Source: Anaerobiospirillum sp.
Lineage (GTDB): Bacteria > Pseudomonadota > Gammaproteobacteria > Enterobacterales > Succinivibrionaceae
DNA length: 55,092 nt
NCBI GenBank assembly: GCA_029258325.1
Contig: JARHZF010000016.1
Location: 1-55,092 of the forward strand
Direction: 5' to 3'
Under the pieces are notes generated by a model. The model was not told where the DNA came from. It made no database searches and saw only the letters and a list, made by a program, of their open reading frames with translations. Made by a program: the position numbers and the translations under genes. This document shows, one piece after another, positions 35,613 through 43,834 of the stretch; positions within the stretch are counted from its first letter, which is position 1, and each line of letters starts with the position of its first letter.

Positions 35613-36724
35613 TTTTTTTTTTGGGGATTAAAGGCTAAAAGACGCAATAAGGTCATCTCAAAGCAAGTACGAGCATCTTGAGCTAATTCTAACTCTTTTA
35701 AACCCTCTAAAGTTATTTGATAGAAAAGTTGCAGTGAGTTTGGATTAAATAAATGAGCATACTTATTTAAAACACTATCCTCAAAAGTAAAGACAGACTT
35801 TGCTTTAGTACCTATTACTTGATATAAAGCAATATCATGCATTAAGATAGATAGCTCTTGTAATAAGTTCTTATAGTTTGGACTTTTACTTACTACATTG
35901 TCTAAAACATGAGCAAATTCATCTATATTAGACTCTGCAAGTAAATCTAAAATATCAACAAGTATCTTATCACCTACAGTACCTAACATAGATTGTACTG
36001 TGTCTTTTATAATACTACCATTGCCAAGAGCTATAGCTTGATCAGTTAGCGATAAAGCATCACGCATACTGCCACGACCTGCTCTTGCAATTAAAGATAC
36101 AGCCTCATTGTCATAAGGTATGTTTTCTTTAGTTGCAATCTTTATAATTTGACTTTCAATATCTTCTTTTGATAAAGATTTTAACTGAAACTGTAGTGTT
36201 CTTGATAAAACAGTTGTTGGTATTTTATGTGGATCTGTTGTAGCTAAAATAAATTTAAAATACTCAGGTGGCTCTTCTAAAGTCTTTAAAAGAGCATTAA
36301 AACTGCTTGTAGTTAACATGTGAACTTCGTCTATGATGTAGATTTTATATCTGCCATACATAGGTGGATATTGAGTATTTTCAAGTAATTGTCTTGTATC
36401 CTCAACCTTAGTTTGGGATGCACCGTCAATTTCAATTACATCTGTATATGTACCTTGAATAATACTTTTACAAGCCTCACATTCACCACATGGATGTGAG
36501 GACATACCCTTTTCACATTCTAAAGATTTAGCAATAATTCTGGCAATTGTTGTTTTACCAATACCACGTGTACCTGTTAGCAAATAAGCATGATGCAATC
36601 TATTTAAATCAATTGCATTAGCTATAGCTTCAAGTACATGCTTTTGACCTACAACATCTTCAAATGTTTGTGGTCTATATTTTCTTGCAAGTGCTAGGTA
36701 TTCGTCTCTTTTTTCAATTGCCAT
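35603..36724 (-). CDS. dnaX: DNA polymerase III clamp-loader subunit DnaX, short (gamma-like) form
   Basis: A 373-residue AAA+ ATPase of the sliding-clamp loader. Walker A GTRGIGKTT (51-59), zinc module Cys70, Cys79, Cys82, Cys85, Walker B IIDEVHML near 130, and VLSRTLQFQ near 173 (SRT in place of the usual SRC). Domain III, the collar, runs to about 365, and the frame then stops (NPQKKKIG, TAG) right at the A10 run. E. coli gamma has 431 residues and is made by a -1 shift away from tau; here the zero frame gives the short form and the shift gives the long one. apt lies 6 bases upstream as in E. coli. Confidence 0.95.
   Translation of the reverse strand: MAIEKRDEYLALARKYRPQTFEDVVGQKHVLEAIANAIDLNRLHHAYLLTGTRGIGKTTIARIIAKSLECEKGMSSHPCGECEACKSIIQGTYTDVIEIDGASQTKVEDTRQLLENTQYPPMYGRYKIYIIDEVHMLTTSSFNALLKTLEEPPEYFKFILATTDPHKIPTTVLSRTLQFQLKSLSKEDIESQIIKIATKENIPYDNEAVSLIARAGRGSMRDALSLTDQAIALGNGSIIKDTVQSMLGTVGDKILVDILDLLAESNIDEFAHVLDNVVSKSPNYKNLLQELSILMHDIALYQVIGTKAKSVFTFEDSVLNKYAHLFNPNSLQLFYQITLEGLKELELAQDARTCFEMTLLRLLAFNPQKKKIG
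35613..35622 (-). promoter_or_regulatory. A10 recoding site in dnaX
   Basis: Ten T on the plus strand, so CCCC-A10-GATTGG in the mRNA. Zero frame reads CAA AAA AAA AAG ATT GGA TAG; the -1 frame reads AAA AAA AAA GAT TGG. A slippery run like this allows ribosomal -1 slippage (A AAA AAG) or RNA polymerase slippage as in Thermus dnaX. I see no Shine-Dalgarno-like stimulator just upstream and no strong hairpin downstream, which leans toward transcriptional slippage. Confidence 0.75.
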
Positions 36725-36730
36725 AAAAAA

Positions 36731-37303
36731 TTAATGTCCTGGAAATGTTATTAAAGATGTGGTTTCTACATTATATGTTTTTGAAATAATTTCACGACCA
36801 CCTAAATCTTCAAGCTCAATAATAAAAGCTGCTTTATAGATGTCGCCACCTAAACTTCTAATTAACTTTATAATAGCACCAATAGTACCACCTGTTGCTA
36901 GTAAATCATCTAATACTAAGACACGATCGCCTTTTTCTATTGAGTCTTTGTGCATATGTAATGAATTATGACCATACTCAAGATCGTAATCTTCTTTTAT
37001 TGTTTCACGTGGTAATTTGCCAGGCTTTCTTACCATAACAAAACCTGCACCTAATCTTGCTGCTAAAGGAGCACCAAAAACAAAACCTCTAGCCTCTGCT
37101 GATACTACTTTATCAATATTCTTATCCTTAAATAAGTCATAAAGAACATCTATACATAAAGCAAAAGCTTTTTTATCTATACAAAGTGATGTAATGTCTC
37201 TAAATAAAATACCAGGTTTTGGGTAGTCAGGAATAGATTTGATGGTCTTTTTTAAATACTCTATTTTCTCATCAAAATTATCCACAGCTAAAACGTCTGA
37301 CAT
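36731..37303 (-). CDS. apt: Adenine phosphoribosyltransferase
   Basis: A 190-residue purine-salvage enzyme making AMP from adenine and PRPP. The PRPP loop [16 protein letters not shown] is at about 127-142, with [13 protein letters not shown] near 25, [13 protein letters not shown] near 69 and the flexible-loop [16 protein letters not shown] near 92. E. coli Apt is 183 residues. It heads the apt-dnaX unit. The AzgA-like permease near the right end may supply adenine, though it is far away. Confidence 0.95.
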   Translation of the reverse strand: MSDVLAVDNFDEKIEYLKKTIKSIPDYPKPGILFRDITSLCIDKKAFALCIDVLYDLFKDKNIDKVVSAEARGFVFGAPLAARLGAGFVMVRKPGKLPRETIKEDYDLEYGHNSLHMHKDSIEKGDRVLVLDDLLATGGTIGAIIKLIRSLGGDIYKAAFIIELEDLGGREIISKTYNVETTSLITFPGH

Positions 37304-37555
37304 ATAAGCTCCACGTTTAAAAAAGTGATTTAAATAAAAGATGTATAAAAGATAAGGCGTATTTTATCAGTATGCTTTGTATTTTTAAATAATTAATTTA
37401 AATTCATTTTTTTTATAAGTGCTTAAAGGTAAACAAAATCTTACTAAGATAAGCTATTTAAAAGAGAAAATAATACAAATTATTATCCAAAGTTTTTTAT
37501 TTGTAAAATATATATCTTAAAATTTTTTATCTTTATACTTTTTAAAGTTTACTTA
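37304..37555. other. AT-rich gap upstream of apt
   Basis: No gene. It includes the 5' flank of apt and, at its right, the argE terminator hairpin. Confidence 0.4.
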
Positions 37556-37588
37556 AAAGATAGATCTTAAAATATAAGATCTATCTTT
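37556..37588 (-). terminator. Terminator hairpin of argE
   Basis: AAAGATAGATCTTA (37556-37569) and TAAGATCTATCTTT (37575-37588) form a perfect 14-bp stem with a five-base loop; it starts 7 bases after the argE stop in the minus direction and is followed by TTTTAAG. Confidence 0.7.
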
Positions 37589-37595
37589 AAAAATT

Positions 37596-38735
37596 TTAAA
37601 ATAACTTCATCTTAAGACTTAATTGAGAATAAATTAAAGATAGAAGATATAAGAAATCATCAAGCTGTTTTACCTCAATAGATTCATTATCTTTATGAGC
37701 ATCCTTAATACTACCAGGACCTAGTACAATACAAGGTCCATTTGCAGATAGAAAACCTGCTTCTGTACAATAATTTATACAATATGATTCTTTATTTGCA
37801 ACCTTCATTATAAAATCAATTGTATCTTTGTCATTACAATCAAAAAGATCTATATCATTATGTAATCTACCAATCTTATATTGTAATTTAGTATTAGATA
37901 AACTCTTTGCTATCTTAGTTAAATCATTATAGATTTCAGTTTCACTCTTACTTTTTATAGGTCTTGCATCAAATAAAATTCTAACATTATCACATACTGT
38001 ATTAACACTGTGACCACCTATAATCTTGCCTAAATTAATAGTAGGATATGGTACAGAAAATCTATGATCTGAAAAATTACTTTTATAATTTTCCTCTAAA
38101 TCCTCTATTGCCTTTACAAAAGGTACAATACCATTAATAGCATTAGAACCTTTTTCAGGATTAGATGAATGTATAGTTTTACCTAAAATATCAACATAAA
38201 GACCCATATAACCTTTAGCTGCAACTACAGGATAGAGCATAGTTGGCTCTGCAACTATACATAAATCATGCTTTAAAGGTACATTTTGTACATAGTTTAC
38301 AACACCTGACATTGTAGTTTCTTGATCTGCTGTTAAAAGCACTTTTAATGGTAATTTTGTCTTTTTAAAATTAGCACAAAAATCCATTACAACAGCTAAA
38401 AAACCCTTAGTATCAGTAACACCTCTACCTATTAATCTATCATCTGCATGATCAAGGATAAATGGATCATTTTTCCATTTTTCAATATTAAAACCTACAG
38501 TATCAGTATGACAAGTTAAAAGTAAACCACCATCTGTATCTTTATGTGTGCTTGCTAGTAAATTATATTTACCATCAAAGACCTTATATACACTAGTATA
38601 AAATCCTAAGGCATCAAAAAAGTCTTTAACATAACTTATTAAATTTGTATTACCATGATCTTTATTAGCCTCAAGAGAACTTATTGTATTAAAAGAAATA
38701 AGATCTGCAAGAATTTCTTTATAGCTTTGTATCAT
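37596..38735 (-). CDS. argE: Acetylornithine deacetylase homologue with general-base Glu replaced by Gln
   Basis: A 379-residue M20 metallopeptidase-fold protein, matching E. coli ArgE (383) along its length. The zinc ligands are kept: His76 (TCHTDTV), Asp108 (GVTDTKGF), Glu139, Glu163 (VAEPTMLYP) and the late His in GPGSIKDAHKDNE. The lid His (IHSSNP) is kept too. E. coli has ATADEETSMAG; here it is LTADQETTMSG, so the Glu regarded as general base is Gln138 (codon CAA, 38322-38324). In M20 relatives replacing this Glu removes activity. AAAGGA lies upstream of the ATG. It is divergent from argC across 702 bases. Confidence 0.88.
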   Translation of the reverse strand: MIQSYKEILADLISFNTISSLEANKDHGNTNLISYVKDFFDALGFYTSVYKVFDGKYNLLASTHKDTDGGLLLTCHTDTVGFNIEKWKNDPFILDHADDRLIGRGVTDTKGFLAVVMDFCANFKKTKLPLKVLLTADQETTMSGVVNYVQNVPLKHDLCIVAEPTMLYPVVAAKGYMGLYVDILGKTIHSSNPEKGSNAINGIVPFVKAIEDLEENYKSNFSDHRFSVPYPTINLGKIIGGHSVNTVCDNVRILFDARPIKSKSETEIYNDLTKIAKSLSNTKLQYKIGRLHNDIDLFDCNDKDTIDFIMKVANKESYCINYCTEAGFLSANGPCIVLGPGSIKDAHKDNESIEVKQLDDFLYLLSLIYSQLSLKMKLF

Positions 38736-39437
38736 AATAAAAATAATCCTTTTTATTAAAAATAAAATGTATAGGATTTAACTTTCTATCTTTTAAGTTG
38801 TTTTTAACTAAGCTTAAACTTTACAAAAAAGAATAAAAGAGACTTACATATTAAGTATATATAACTAATGTTAAGTCTTTGTATATTTTTTAATACTTTA
38901 TAGCAAAAGTCTAAAAAAAATATAAACTTTAAGCATTAGTTCAATTTTGCCTATTTTATAATGAGAATATATAAGTTTTAAAGCATATTTTTTATTTGTT
39001 TAAATGTATAAAAAAATATTTTTTTTAGTATGGTAAATTTAACATAAATAAAAAGTTAAATTTAAAAAAAATTAAATTAGTAAAAAATAAACAAAAGATA
39101 TACATAAAAAATAATAAAAATTATTATAATTTTTTGTATTTTTTTTTAAGGTTTTACTATAGAGTAGATTTATCTAAGACAATAGAAAAATAATTTTTAA
39201 CTTAAAATATAAATAAAAAGTTTACACTTTTTTTTTAAATAAATGATAAAGAACTAGCTACTTTTTCTACACTTTAAAAGTAAAAGTCTTTTTTTTTCTT
39301 TTATATAAGGCAATATTCATAATAATTTTTATGAATGTTTTATCTTTTTGATATATAATTTTGCATTTAAGATGTTTTACATAAATTTATTTGTTGTCTC
39401 ATTATTCTTATAAACAGTATAAGCAAAAGGATTTATT
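38736..39437. other. 702-base AT-rich divergent gap between argE and argC
   Basis: Very long runs of A and T, no reading frame worth naming. An inverted repeat ATTCATAA...TTATGAAT (39315-39336) lies about 100 bases before argC and next to a TATAAT (39354-39359). It has the ARG-box half-sites in the opposite order, so I do not call it an ArgR site. I found no TGAAT-N4-ATTCA element by eye. Confidence 0.45.
39315..39336 (+). promoter_or_regulatory. Inverted repeat, possible operator of argC
   Basis: ATTCATAA-TAATTT-TTATGAAT, perfect 8-bp arms. It ends where a -35 element would lie for the TATAAT at 39354-39359 (17 bases), so a bound protein would block that promoter. Confidence 0.35.
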
Positions 39438-40472
39438 ATGTTAGATGTTGTAATTATAGGAGCAAGTGGATATATAGGTTCTGAACTTGTTAAGAAATTG
39501 GCAAAACATGAAAAAGTCAATCTTCAAGGACTTTACGTATCAAAAGATAGTAAAGATGCTGATAAAAATATAAGCACTTTATACCCATGTTTACAAGGCG
39601 TTACAGATCTTTCTTTAACTCCTTTATATGATGAAGATGTAGAATCTATTGCAAATGATTGTGATGTTGTCTTCCTTGCAACAGATAGTGAAATAAGTGT
39701 TAAATTAACCCCTATTTTCTTAGAACATAAATGTTATGTTTTTGATCTATCTTCTGCATTTTATATAAATGATATTGATGACTTTAAAGCAAGATTTAAG
39801 CTAGAAGATAATGATGAAGAAAATACTATAAATTATGAGGATATACTAAATAAAGCAGCTTATGGTATAAGTGAATGGTGTGATATTTTATCAGTACAAC
39901 AATCTCATTTAATTTCCATACCATCTCCTTATGCAACAGCAAGCCATATTGCTCTAAGACCTCTTTTAGATAGTAATTTACTTGATCTTGATTATAAACC
40001 ATCAATAAATGCTATAGCAGGTGCTTCTATTTTAGGTAGACGTGCAAGTCTTGATAACTCTTTTTGTGAAATTAGTTTAAAAGCTCAAGAACTATTTAAA
40101 CATAAAGATTTATTTGAAATTAAATACCACTTAAATACAGGTGTTATTTTAAATTCTCATATAGATAGCTTTAAAAGAGGTCTTTTAACAACTATTACAG
40201 CTAAATTAAATAAAAAATTAGATTATGATAGTGTAAAAGAAATCTTTATTGATGCTTATAGAACATGTCCATTAGTACGTGTGCAAGATAATCTACCATC
40301 AATTGCTGATGTAGAAAATACACCATTTTCAGCTATAGGCTTTGAAGTTGATGAAGATGGATATATTGTAATTTCATGTGCCTTAGATAACCTTCTAAAA
40401 GGTGGTGCATCACATGCAATTCAATTAATGAATCTATACTTTAATTTAGAAGAAACTCAATCTATTATCTAA
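39438..40472 (+). CDS. argC: N-acetyl-gamma-glutamyl-phosphate reductase homologue lacking the catalytic Cys
   Basis: A 344-residue protein that aligns end to end with E. coli ArgC (334), from IIGASGYIGSELVKKL to NLLKGGASHAIQLMN and ETQSII. The active-site Cys of this family lies in PGCYPT; here the sequence is IPSPYATAS, so position 164 is Pro (codon CCT, 39927-39929) with no Cys within the loop. The substrate-binding Arg of DLSGAFR is Tyr (DLSSAFY). The later His (SHIDSFKRG) is kept. The nucleotide-binding Gly motif is intact. AAAGGA precedes the ATG. The protein is complete, so it is under selection as a whole or only recently inactivated. ArgB and ArgH are not nearby. Confidence 0.88.
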   Translation: MLDVVIIGASGYIGSELVKKLAKHEKVNLQGLYVSKDSKDADKNISTLYPCLQGVTDLSLTPLYDEDVESIANDCDVVFLATDSEISVKLTPIFLEHKCYVFDLSSAFYINDIDDFKARFKLEDNDEENTINYEDILNKAAYGISEWCDILSVQQSHLISIPSPYATASHIALRPLLDSNLLDLDYKPSINAIAGASILGRRASLDNSFCEISLKAQELFKHKDLFEIKYHLNTGVILNSHIDSFKRGLLTTITAKLNKKLDYDSVKEIFIDAYRTCPLVRVQDNLPSIADVENTPFSAIGFEVDEDGYIVISCALDNLLKGGASHAIQLMNLYFNLEETQSII

Positions 40473-40490
40473 TCAATTTTTATCTAAAAA

Positions 40491-40515
40491 ATAAGGGGTT
40501 TTAAAAACCCCTTAT
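40491..40515. terminator. Bidirectional terminator between argC and the phosphate transporter
   Basis: ATAAGGGGTTTT (40491-40502) and AAAACCCCTTAT (40504-40515) form a near-perfect 12-bp stem with A-rich sequence before and T-rich after; argC and the minus-strand transporter converge here. Confidence 0.88.
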
Positions 40516-40532
40516 CTTTTATCTAGTCTTTA

Positions 40533-43031
40533 TTAGACTTTATTTTGCTCATTATCACTACTATCCTTATCATTTAAGGTAGTGTCTAAAGTATTAGACA
40601 TATCACTTGTAGTTTTTGTGTCTACATCGTCATAATTTGAACTTGAGCTTTTTACAATATCACTATTTTCAACTTGTGTCTTAACGACAATCTCATCATT
40701 ATTTGTAGCATAAGCAGCTGGCATAATTTGAGTTTGCATTTGTGCCATATGTGGATCTTCACTACCATCATTTGCACCATGAGCAATACGAGCTAAAGCT
40801 CTCTCTTGCATAGCTACAGCAACATAACGATTTGCTACATCACGAATTGATTGTAAGAATGTTAAGAACATTTCAGATGAATGCATTGAAATCTTTTCAA
40901 CACCAATTAAATTTACTAATTCAACTTGTGCTCTATCAATATCACGATTTAACTTCTTAGCATGCTTTACTAAAGTTTCAACGCTATCTGCACTTGGATT
41001 ATCTGCAATACAGTGCATATCAACTGTAAGTTTATGCATGCGTAATAAAAGCTCCTCTAAAATCTCTTTCATAGTGCCACCAAAAATAGTATGGCGGTTT
41101 GCTACGTGATTTAAAGCCTGATCAATTGCAAAACGAACAGATTTTGAAGCTTCACGCATATTTGAGAAAGATAAGTAGAAAAAGTGCATAGCATCTAAAG
41201 CTTCTTTTTGCTCTGATTTACTCATAAGCATATGTGTCTTATCTTCAAGAGCCATAGAATAATAAGCAGTTCTTTCACGAGAAATCTCATCTAATATATT
41301 AGATGCTTTATTTCTTGCTTTTCTTATTTGTGTTTCATTATCATCAAAGAAACTTTCTAAAGCTCTTTTTAAACAAGATACATTATTATCAAAGAAATTA
41401 GGTACAGCTGATGATACTGCTTGTAAAATCTTCTTATTATCGCCTTTTGCAGCAATAACTTGTTTTACAGTCTCTGTAACCTTTTGTGATACAAAGTTAC
41501 TTCTTATAACCACAAAAATTACTATAGCAATAGCTAGGAAAACAGCAATTAAACCAAATTTTAAGAAAGCTAAACAAACTAAGAAAGATGCTGTAAAAGC
41601 ACAAAGACCTGTTAAAAACCATCCTGCTATAACTGTTATAACACCTGATATTCTATATACAGCACTTTCTCTATCCCATGCACCATCTGCAAATGAAGTA
41701 CCCATAGCAACCATGAATGTTACATAAGTTGTAGATAAAGGTAATTTTAATGATGTTGCAGATGAAATTAAAATTGAGGCTAATACTAAGTTAATTGAAG
41801 CACGTACATAGTCAAAAGGAAGAGCTATCTCACCTTTAACTAAAGCTTCCTTTTCATATCTTTTTGCAAAGAAAGCTAACATAAAAGCAGGTAAGATATT
41901 TAAAGTAGTACGTGACATACCTAAACCTACACGTGTTACTACACGACCTATAGGAGATGCACCAAATTGCTCATGATCACCACGTGTTGATGAAGATAGA
42001 TTAATTGAGGTTTGAATTACACGATGAGCCTTTTTAGAAGTCCATAGTGTAATAACCATAATTAAACCTGCAATAACTAAAAATACAGTACTTGTCTTTG
42101 CTGTATCATTTAATGAGTCCATCATAAGTTGTGATGGTTCATAACCTGAATTATGCCATGTTAAAAATGAATCTAAAGCAGCTAGAGGTACACCTATAAA
42201 GTTTACTAAGTCATTACCTGCAAATGAGAAAGCTAAAGCAAAAGTACCTGATAAAATAATTACCTTAAATACATTAAACTTTAGAAAAACAAAGATTTGA
42301 CTTATTATAGTAATACCTATAAAAGATATTAATAAAATATTTGATGTATGTGCATCTATAAATTGTAAATATTCAGCTTTCATAAAAGATGCACCCTTTG
42401 CACCTTTTACTACAAGGAAGTAAATAATTGCTGTTAAAGAGAAACCAGCATAAATACCACCTAAATATTTATAAGAATTTTGGAATTTAAAACTAAAGAG
42501 AACTCTTAAAATAAATTGGACAAAAGCACCAGATATAAAAGCAACAGCAACAGATACTAAGATTGCTGAAATAATAGTTACAGCTTTATCTGACTTAATG
42601 TAATCAAAGACTAAAGTTAAAGAGTCATCAGATAACATTAAAGAGTATACAGCAGCACAAAAAGAGGATCCTAAAAGTTCAAAAACAATAGATACTGTAG
42701 TTGAAGTTGGAAGTCCTAATGAATTAAATAAATTTAATAAAAGTACATCTGTTATCATAACAGCAAGAAATACTGTCATTATCTGTTCAAACGTATAGTT
42801 TTGAGGGTAGAAAACACCAGATCGTGCAACTTCCATCATTCCAGATGAGAAGGTAGCACCAAATAGCACACCTATAGATGCAACTAATAAAATGGTTCTT
42901 AATGTTGCAATTCTACAGCCAACAGCAGAGTTTAGAAAGTTTACAGCATCATTACTAACACCTACGAATAAGTCCATCGTAGCAAGTAAGAGTAGAAAGA
43001 TAACTAAAATTAAATAAATGTTTTCATACAT
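40533..43031 (-). CDS. PiT-family inorganic phosphate transporter with long cytoplasmic C-terminal domain
   Basis: An 832-residue membrane protein. I take the ATG at 43031, preceded by AGGGGA at ten bases; a longer frame from 43109 adds 26 residues with no ribosome site. The two inverted PiT signature repeats are GVSNDAVNFLNSAVG near residue 25 and AGNDLVNFIGVPLA near 270, both with the Asn-Asp pair; about twelve membrane segments. After the last one (about residue 510) come some 300 residues of helical, charged sequence (ESFFDDNETQIRKARNKA, EILEELLLRMHKLTVD, AKKLNRDIDRAQVELV), which resemble a PhoU-like domain, and an acidic Ser/Asp-rich tail. Fusion of PiT with a PhoU-like part is known in some bacteria. 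Confidence 0.85.
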   Translation of the reverse strand: MYENIYLILVIFLLLLATMDLFVGVSNDAVNFLNSAVGCRIATLRTILLVASIGVLFGATFSSGMMEVARSGVFYPQNYTFEQIMTVFLAVMITDVLLLNLFNSLGLPTSTTVSIVFELLGSSFCAAVYSLMLSDDSLTLVFDYIKSDKAVTIISAILVSVAVAFISGAFVQFILRVLFSFKFQNSYKYLGGIYAGFSLTAIIYFLVVKGAKGASFMKAEYLQFIDAHTSNILLISFIGITIISQIFVFLKFNVFKVIILSGTFALAFSFAGNDLVNFIGVPLAALDSFLTWHNSGYEPSQLMMDSLNDTAKTSTVFLVIAGLIMVITLWTSKKAHRVIQTSINLSSSTRGDHEQFGASPIGRVVTRVGLGMSRTTLNILPAFMLAFFAKRYEKEALVKGEIALPFDYVRASINLVLASILISSATSLKLPLSTTYVTFMVAMGTSFADGAWDRESAVYRISGVITVIAGWFLTGLCAFTASFLVCLAFLKFGLIAVFLAIAIVIFVVIRSNFVSQKVTETVKQVIAAKGDNKKILQAVSSAVPNFFDNNVSCLKRALESFFDDNETQIRKARNKASNILDEISRERTAYYSMALEDKTHMLMSKSEQKEALDAMHFFYLSFSNMREASKSVRFAIDQALNHVANRHTIFGGTMKEILEELLLRMHKLTVDMHCIADNPSADSVETLVKHAKKLNRDIDRAQVELVNLIGVEKISMHSSEMFLTFLQSIRDVANRYVAVAMQERALARIAHGANDGSEDPHMAQMQTQIMPAAYATNNDEIVVKTQVENSDIVKSSSSNYDDVDTKTTSDMSNTLDTTLNDKDSSDNEQNKV

Positions 43032-43744
43032 AAAAACTAAATCCCCTAAGTGTATGCTTTTTAATTTTGTGTTTTTATAAACATGCAAAATTCTTAATAA
43101 ATTGTACAAAAAATATTTTTTTTAAGAAAGACAAAAAAGTTATTTAAATTAATTAGTTAGTAAAATCTTACTCCATAAGATTTAAAAAAAAAGTTAAATA
43201 CTATCAATGTGTTAAATGAAAATATGTGCTATTTTTACTTAATATTTAATATAACTTTACACTTATTTTACAAAAAAAAATTAAAAACTATTGATTTTAA
43301 AGACTTTTTTTATACTTTAATTCGTATTATTTTTATGAAAATAATTTATTATAAAATAATATTAAAATATTTTTATTTTTATAAAAATTACTTTTATTCA
43401 AATAAAGATAAATAGTATTTATAGAAATATAAAATTTAAATATAAAAAAGATCTCTAGTATAAAGATTTACTTATGCTTATCTTTGCTTATTGTTGCTTT
43501 TAATAATACATATTTTATATTTTTGTTTTTATATTTATGAAATTAAATTTTAAATACTAAGTTATTGTAAAACAATAAAATTATATAAAAAATTAGCTAT
43601 TTACATCACAAAAAAACTTTAAAATATTTGTTTATTAATAGATTTTTTATTACTATATGTTACCTAATTTATGCACATTAAGTTTAGAGCATCTTTTATT
43701 AAACATTTCCTATCTTAAGCTCTTTTTTAATGTTTTTATAAAAT
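43032..43744. other. AT-rich divergent region between the phosphate transporter and corA
   Basis: About 710 bases with no credible gene; a 68-codon frame at 43209-43415 is chance (Ile/Tyr/Phe/Lys only). Near the right end, AAACATT (43701-43707) could pair with AATGTTT (43729-43735), and AGAGC (43686-43690) with GCTCT (43719-43723) followed by T-run; these exclude each other and might be part of a longer corA leader. Confidence 0.35.
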
Positions 43745-43834
43745 ACCTTAACTTTAAGGTAAATCCCGTGTAGTAAATTACTACTTACTACCATCATCAA
43801 AAACAGTTATAACTGTAAACGGGAGATTCTAACT
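43745..43834 (+). promoter_or_regulatory. Structured corA leader RNA that includes the Shine-Dalgarno site
   Basis: In order: hairpin ACCTTAA-CT-TTAAGGT (43745-43760); closing stem TCCCGT (43764-43769) with ACGGGA (43819-43824); inside it GTAGTAA (43770-43776), which can pair with either of two tandem TTACTAC copies (43778-43784 or 43785-43791); and palindrome ACAGTTATAACTGT (43803-43816). The ribosome site GGGAG (43821-43825) lies in the 3' strand of the closing stem, ten bases before the ATG. The three-way junction with two alternative pairings looks like a cis-regulatory RNA. It does not match a riboswitch class that I know. Confidence 0.55.

Noticed and set aside
38736-39437. ArgR (ARG box) sites between argE and argC
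   Set aside because: The only strong repeat has half-sites in the reverse order (ATTCAT...ATGAAT), so it does not fit TGAAT-N4-ATTCA.
43209-43415. 68-codon plus-strand frame upstream of corA
   Set aside because: Only Ile, Tyr, Phe, Lys and Leu codons as expected from AT-rich DNA, no ribosome site, no domain.
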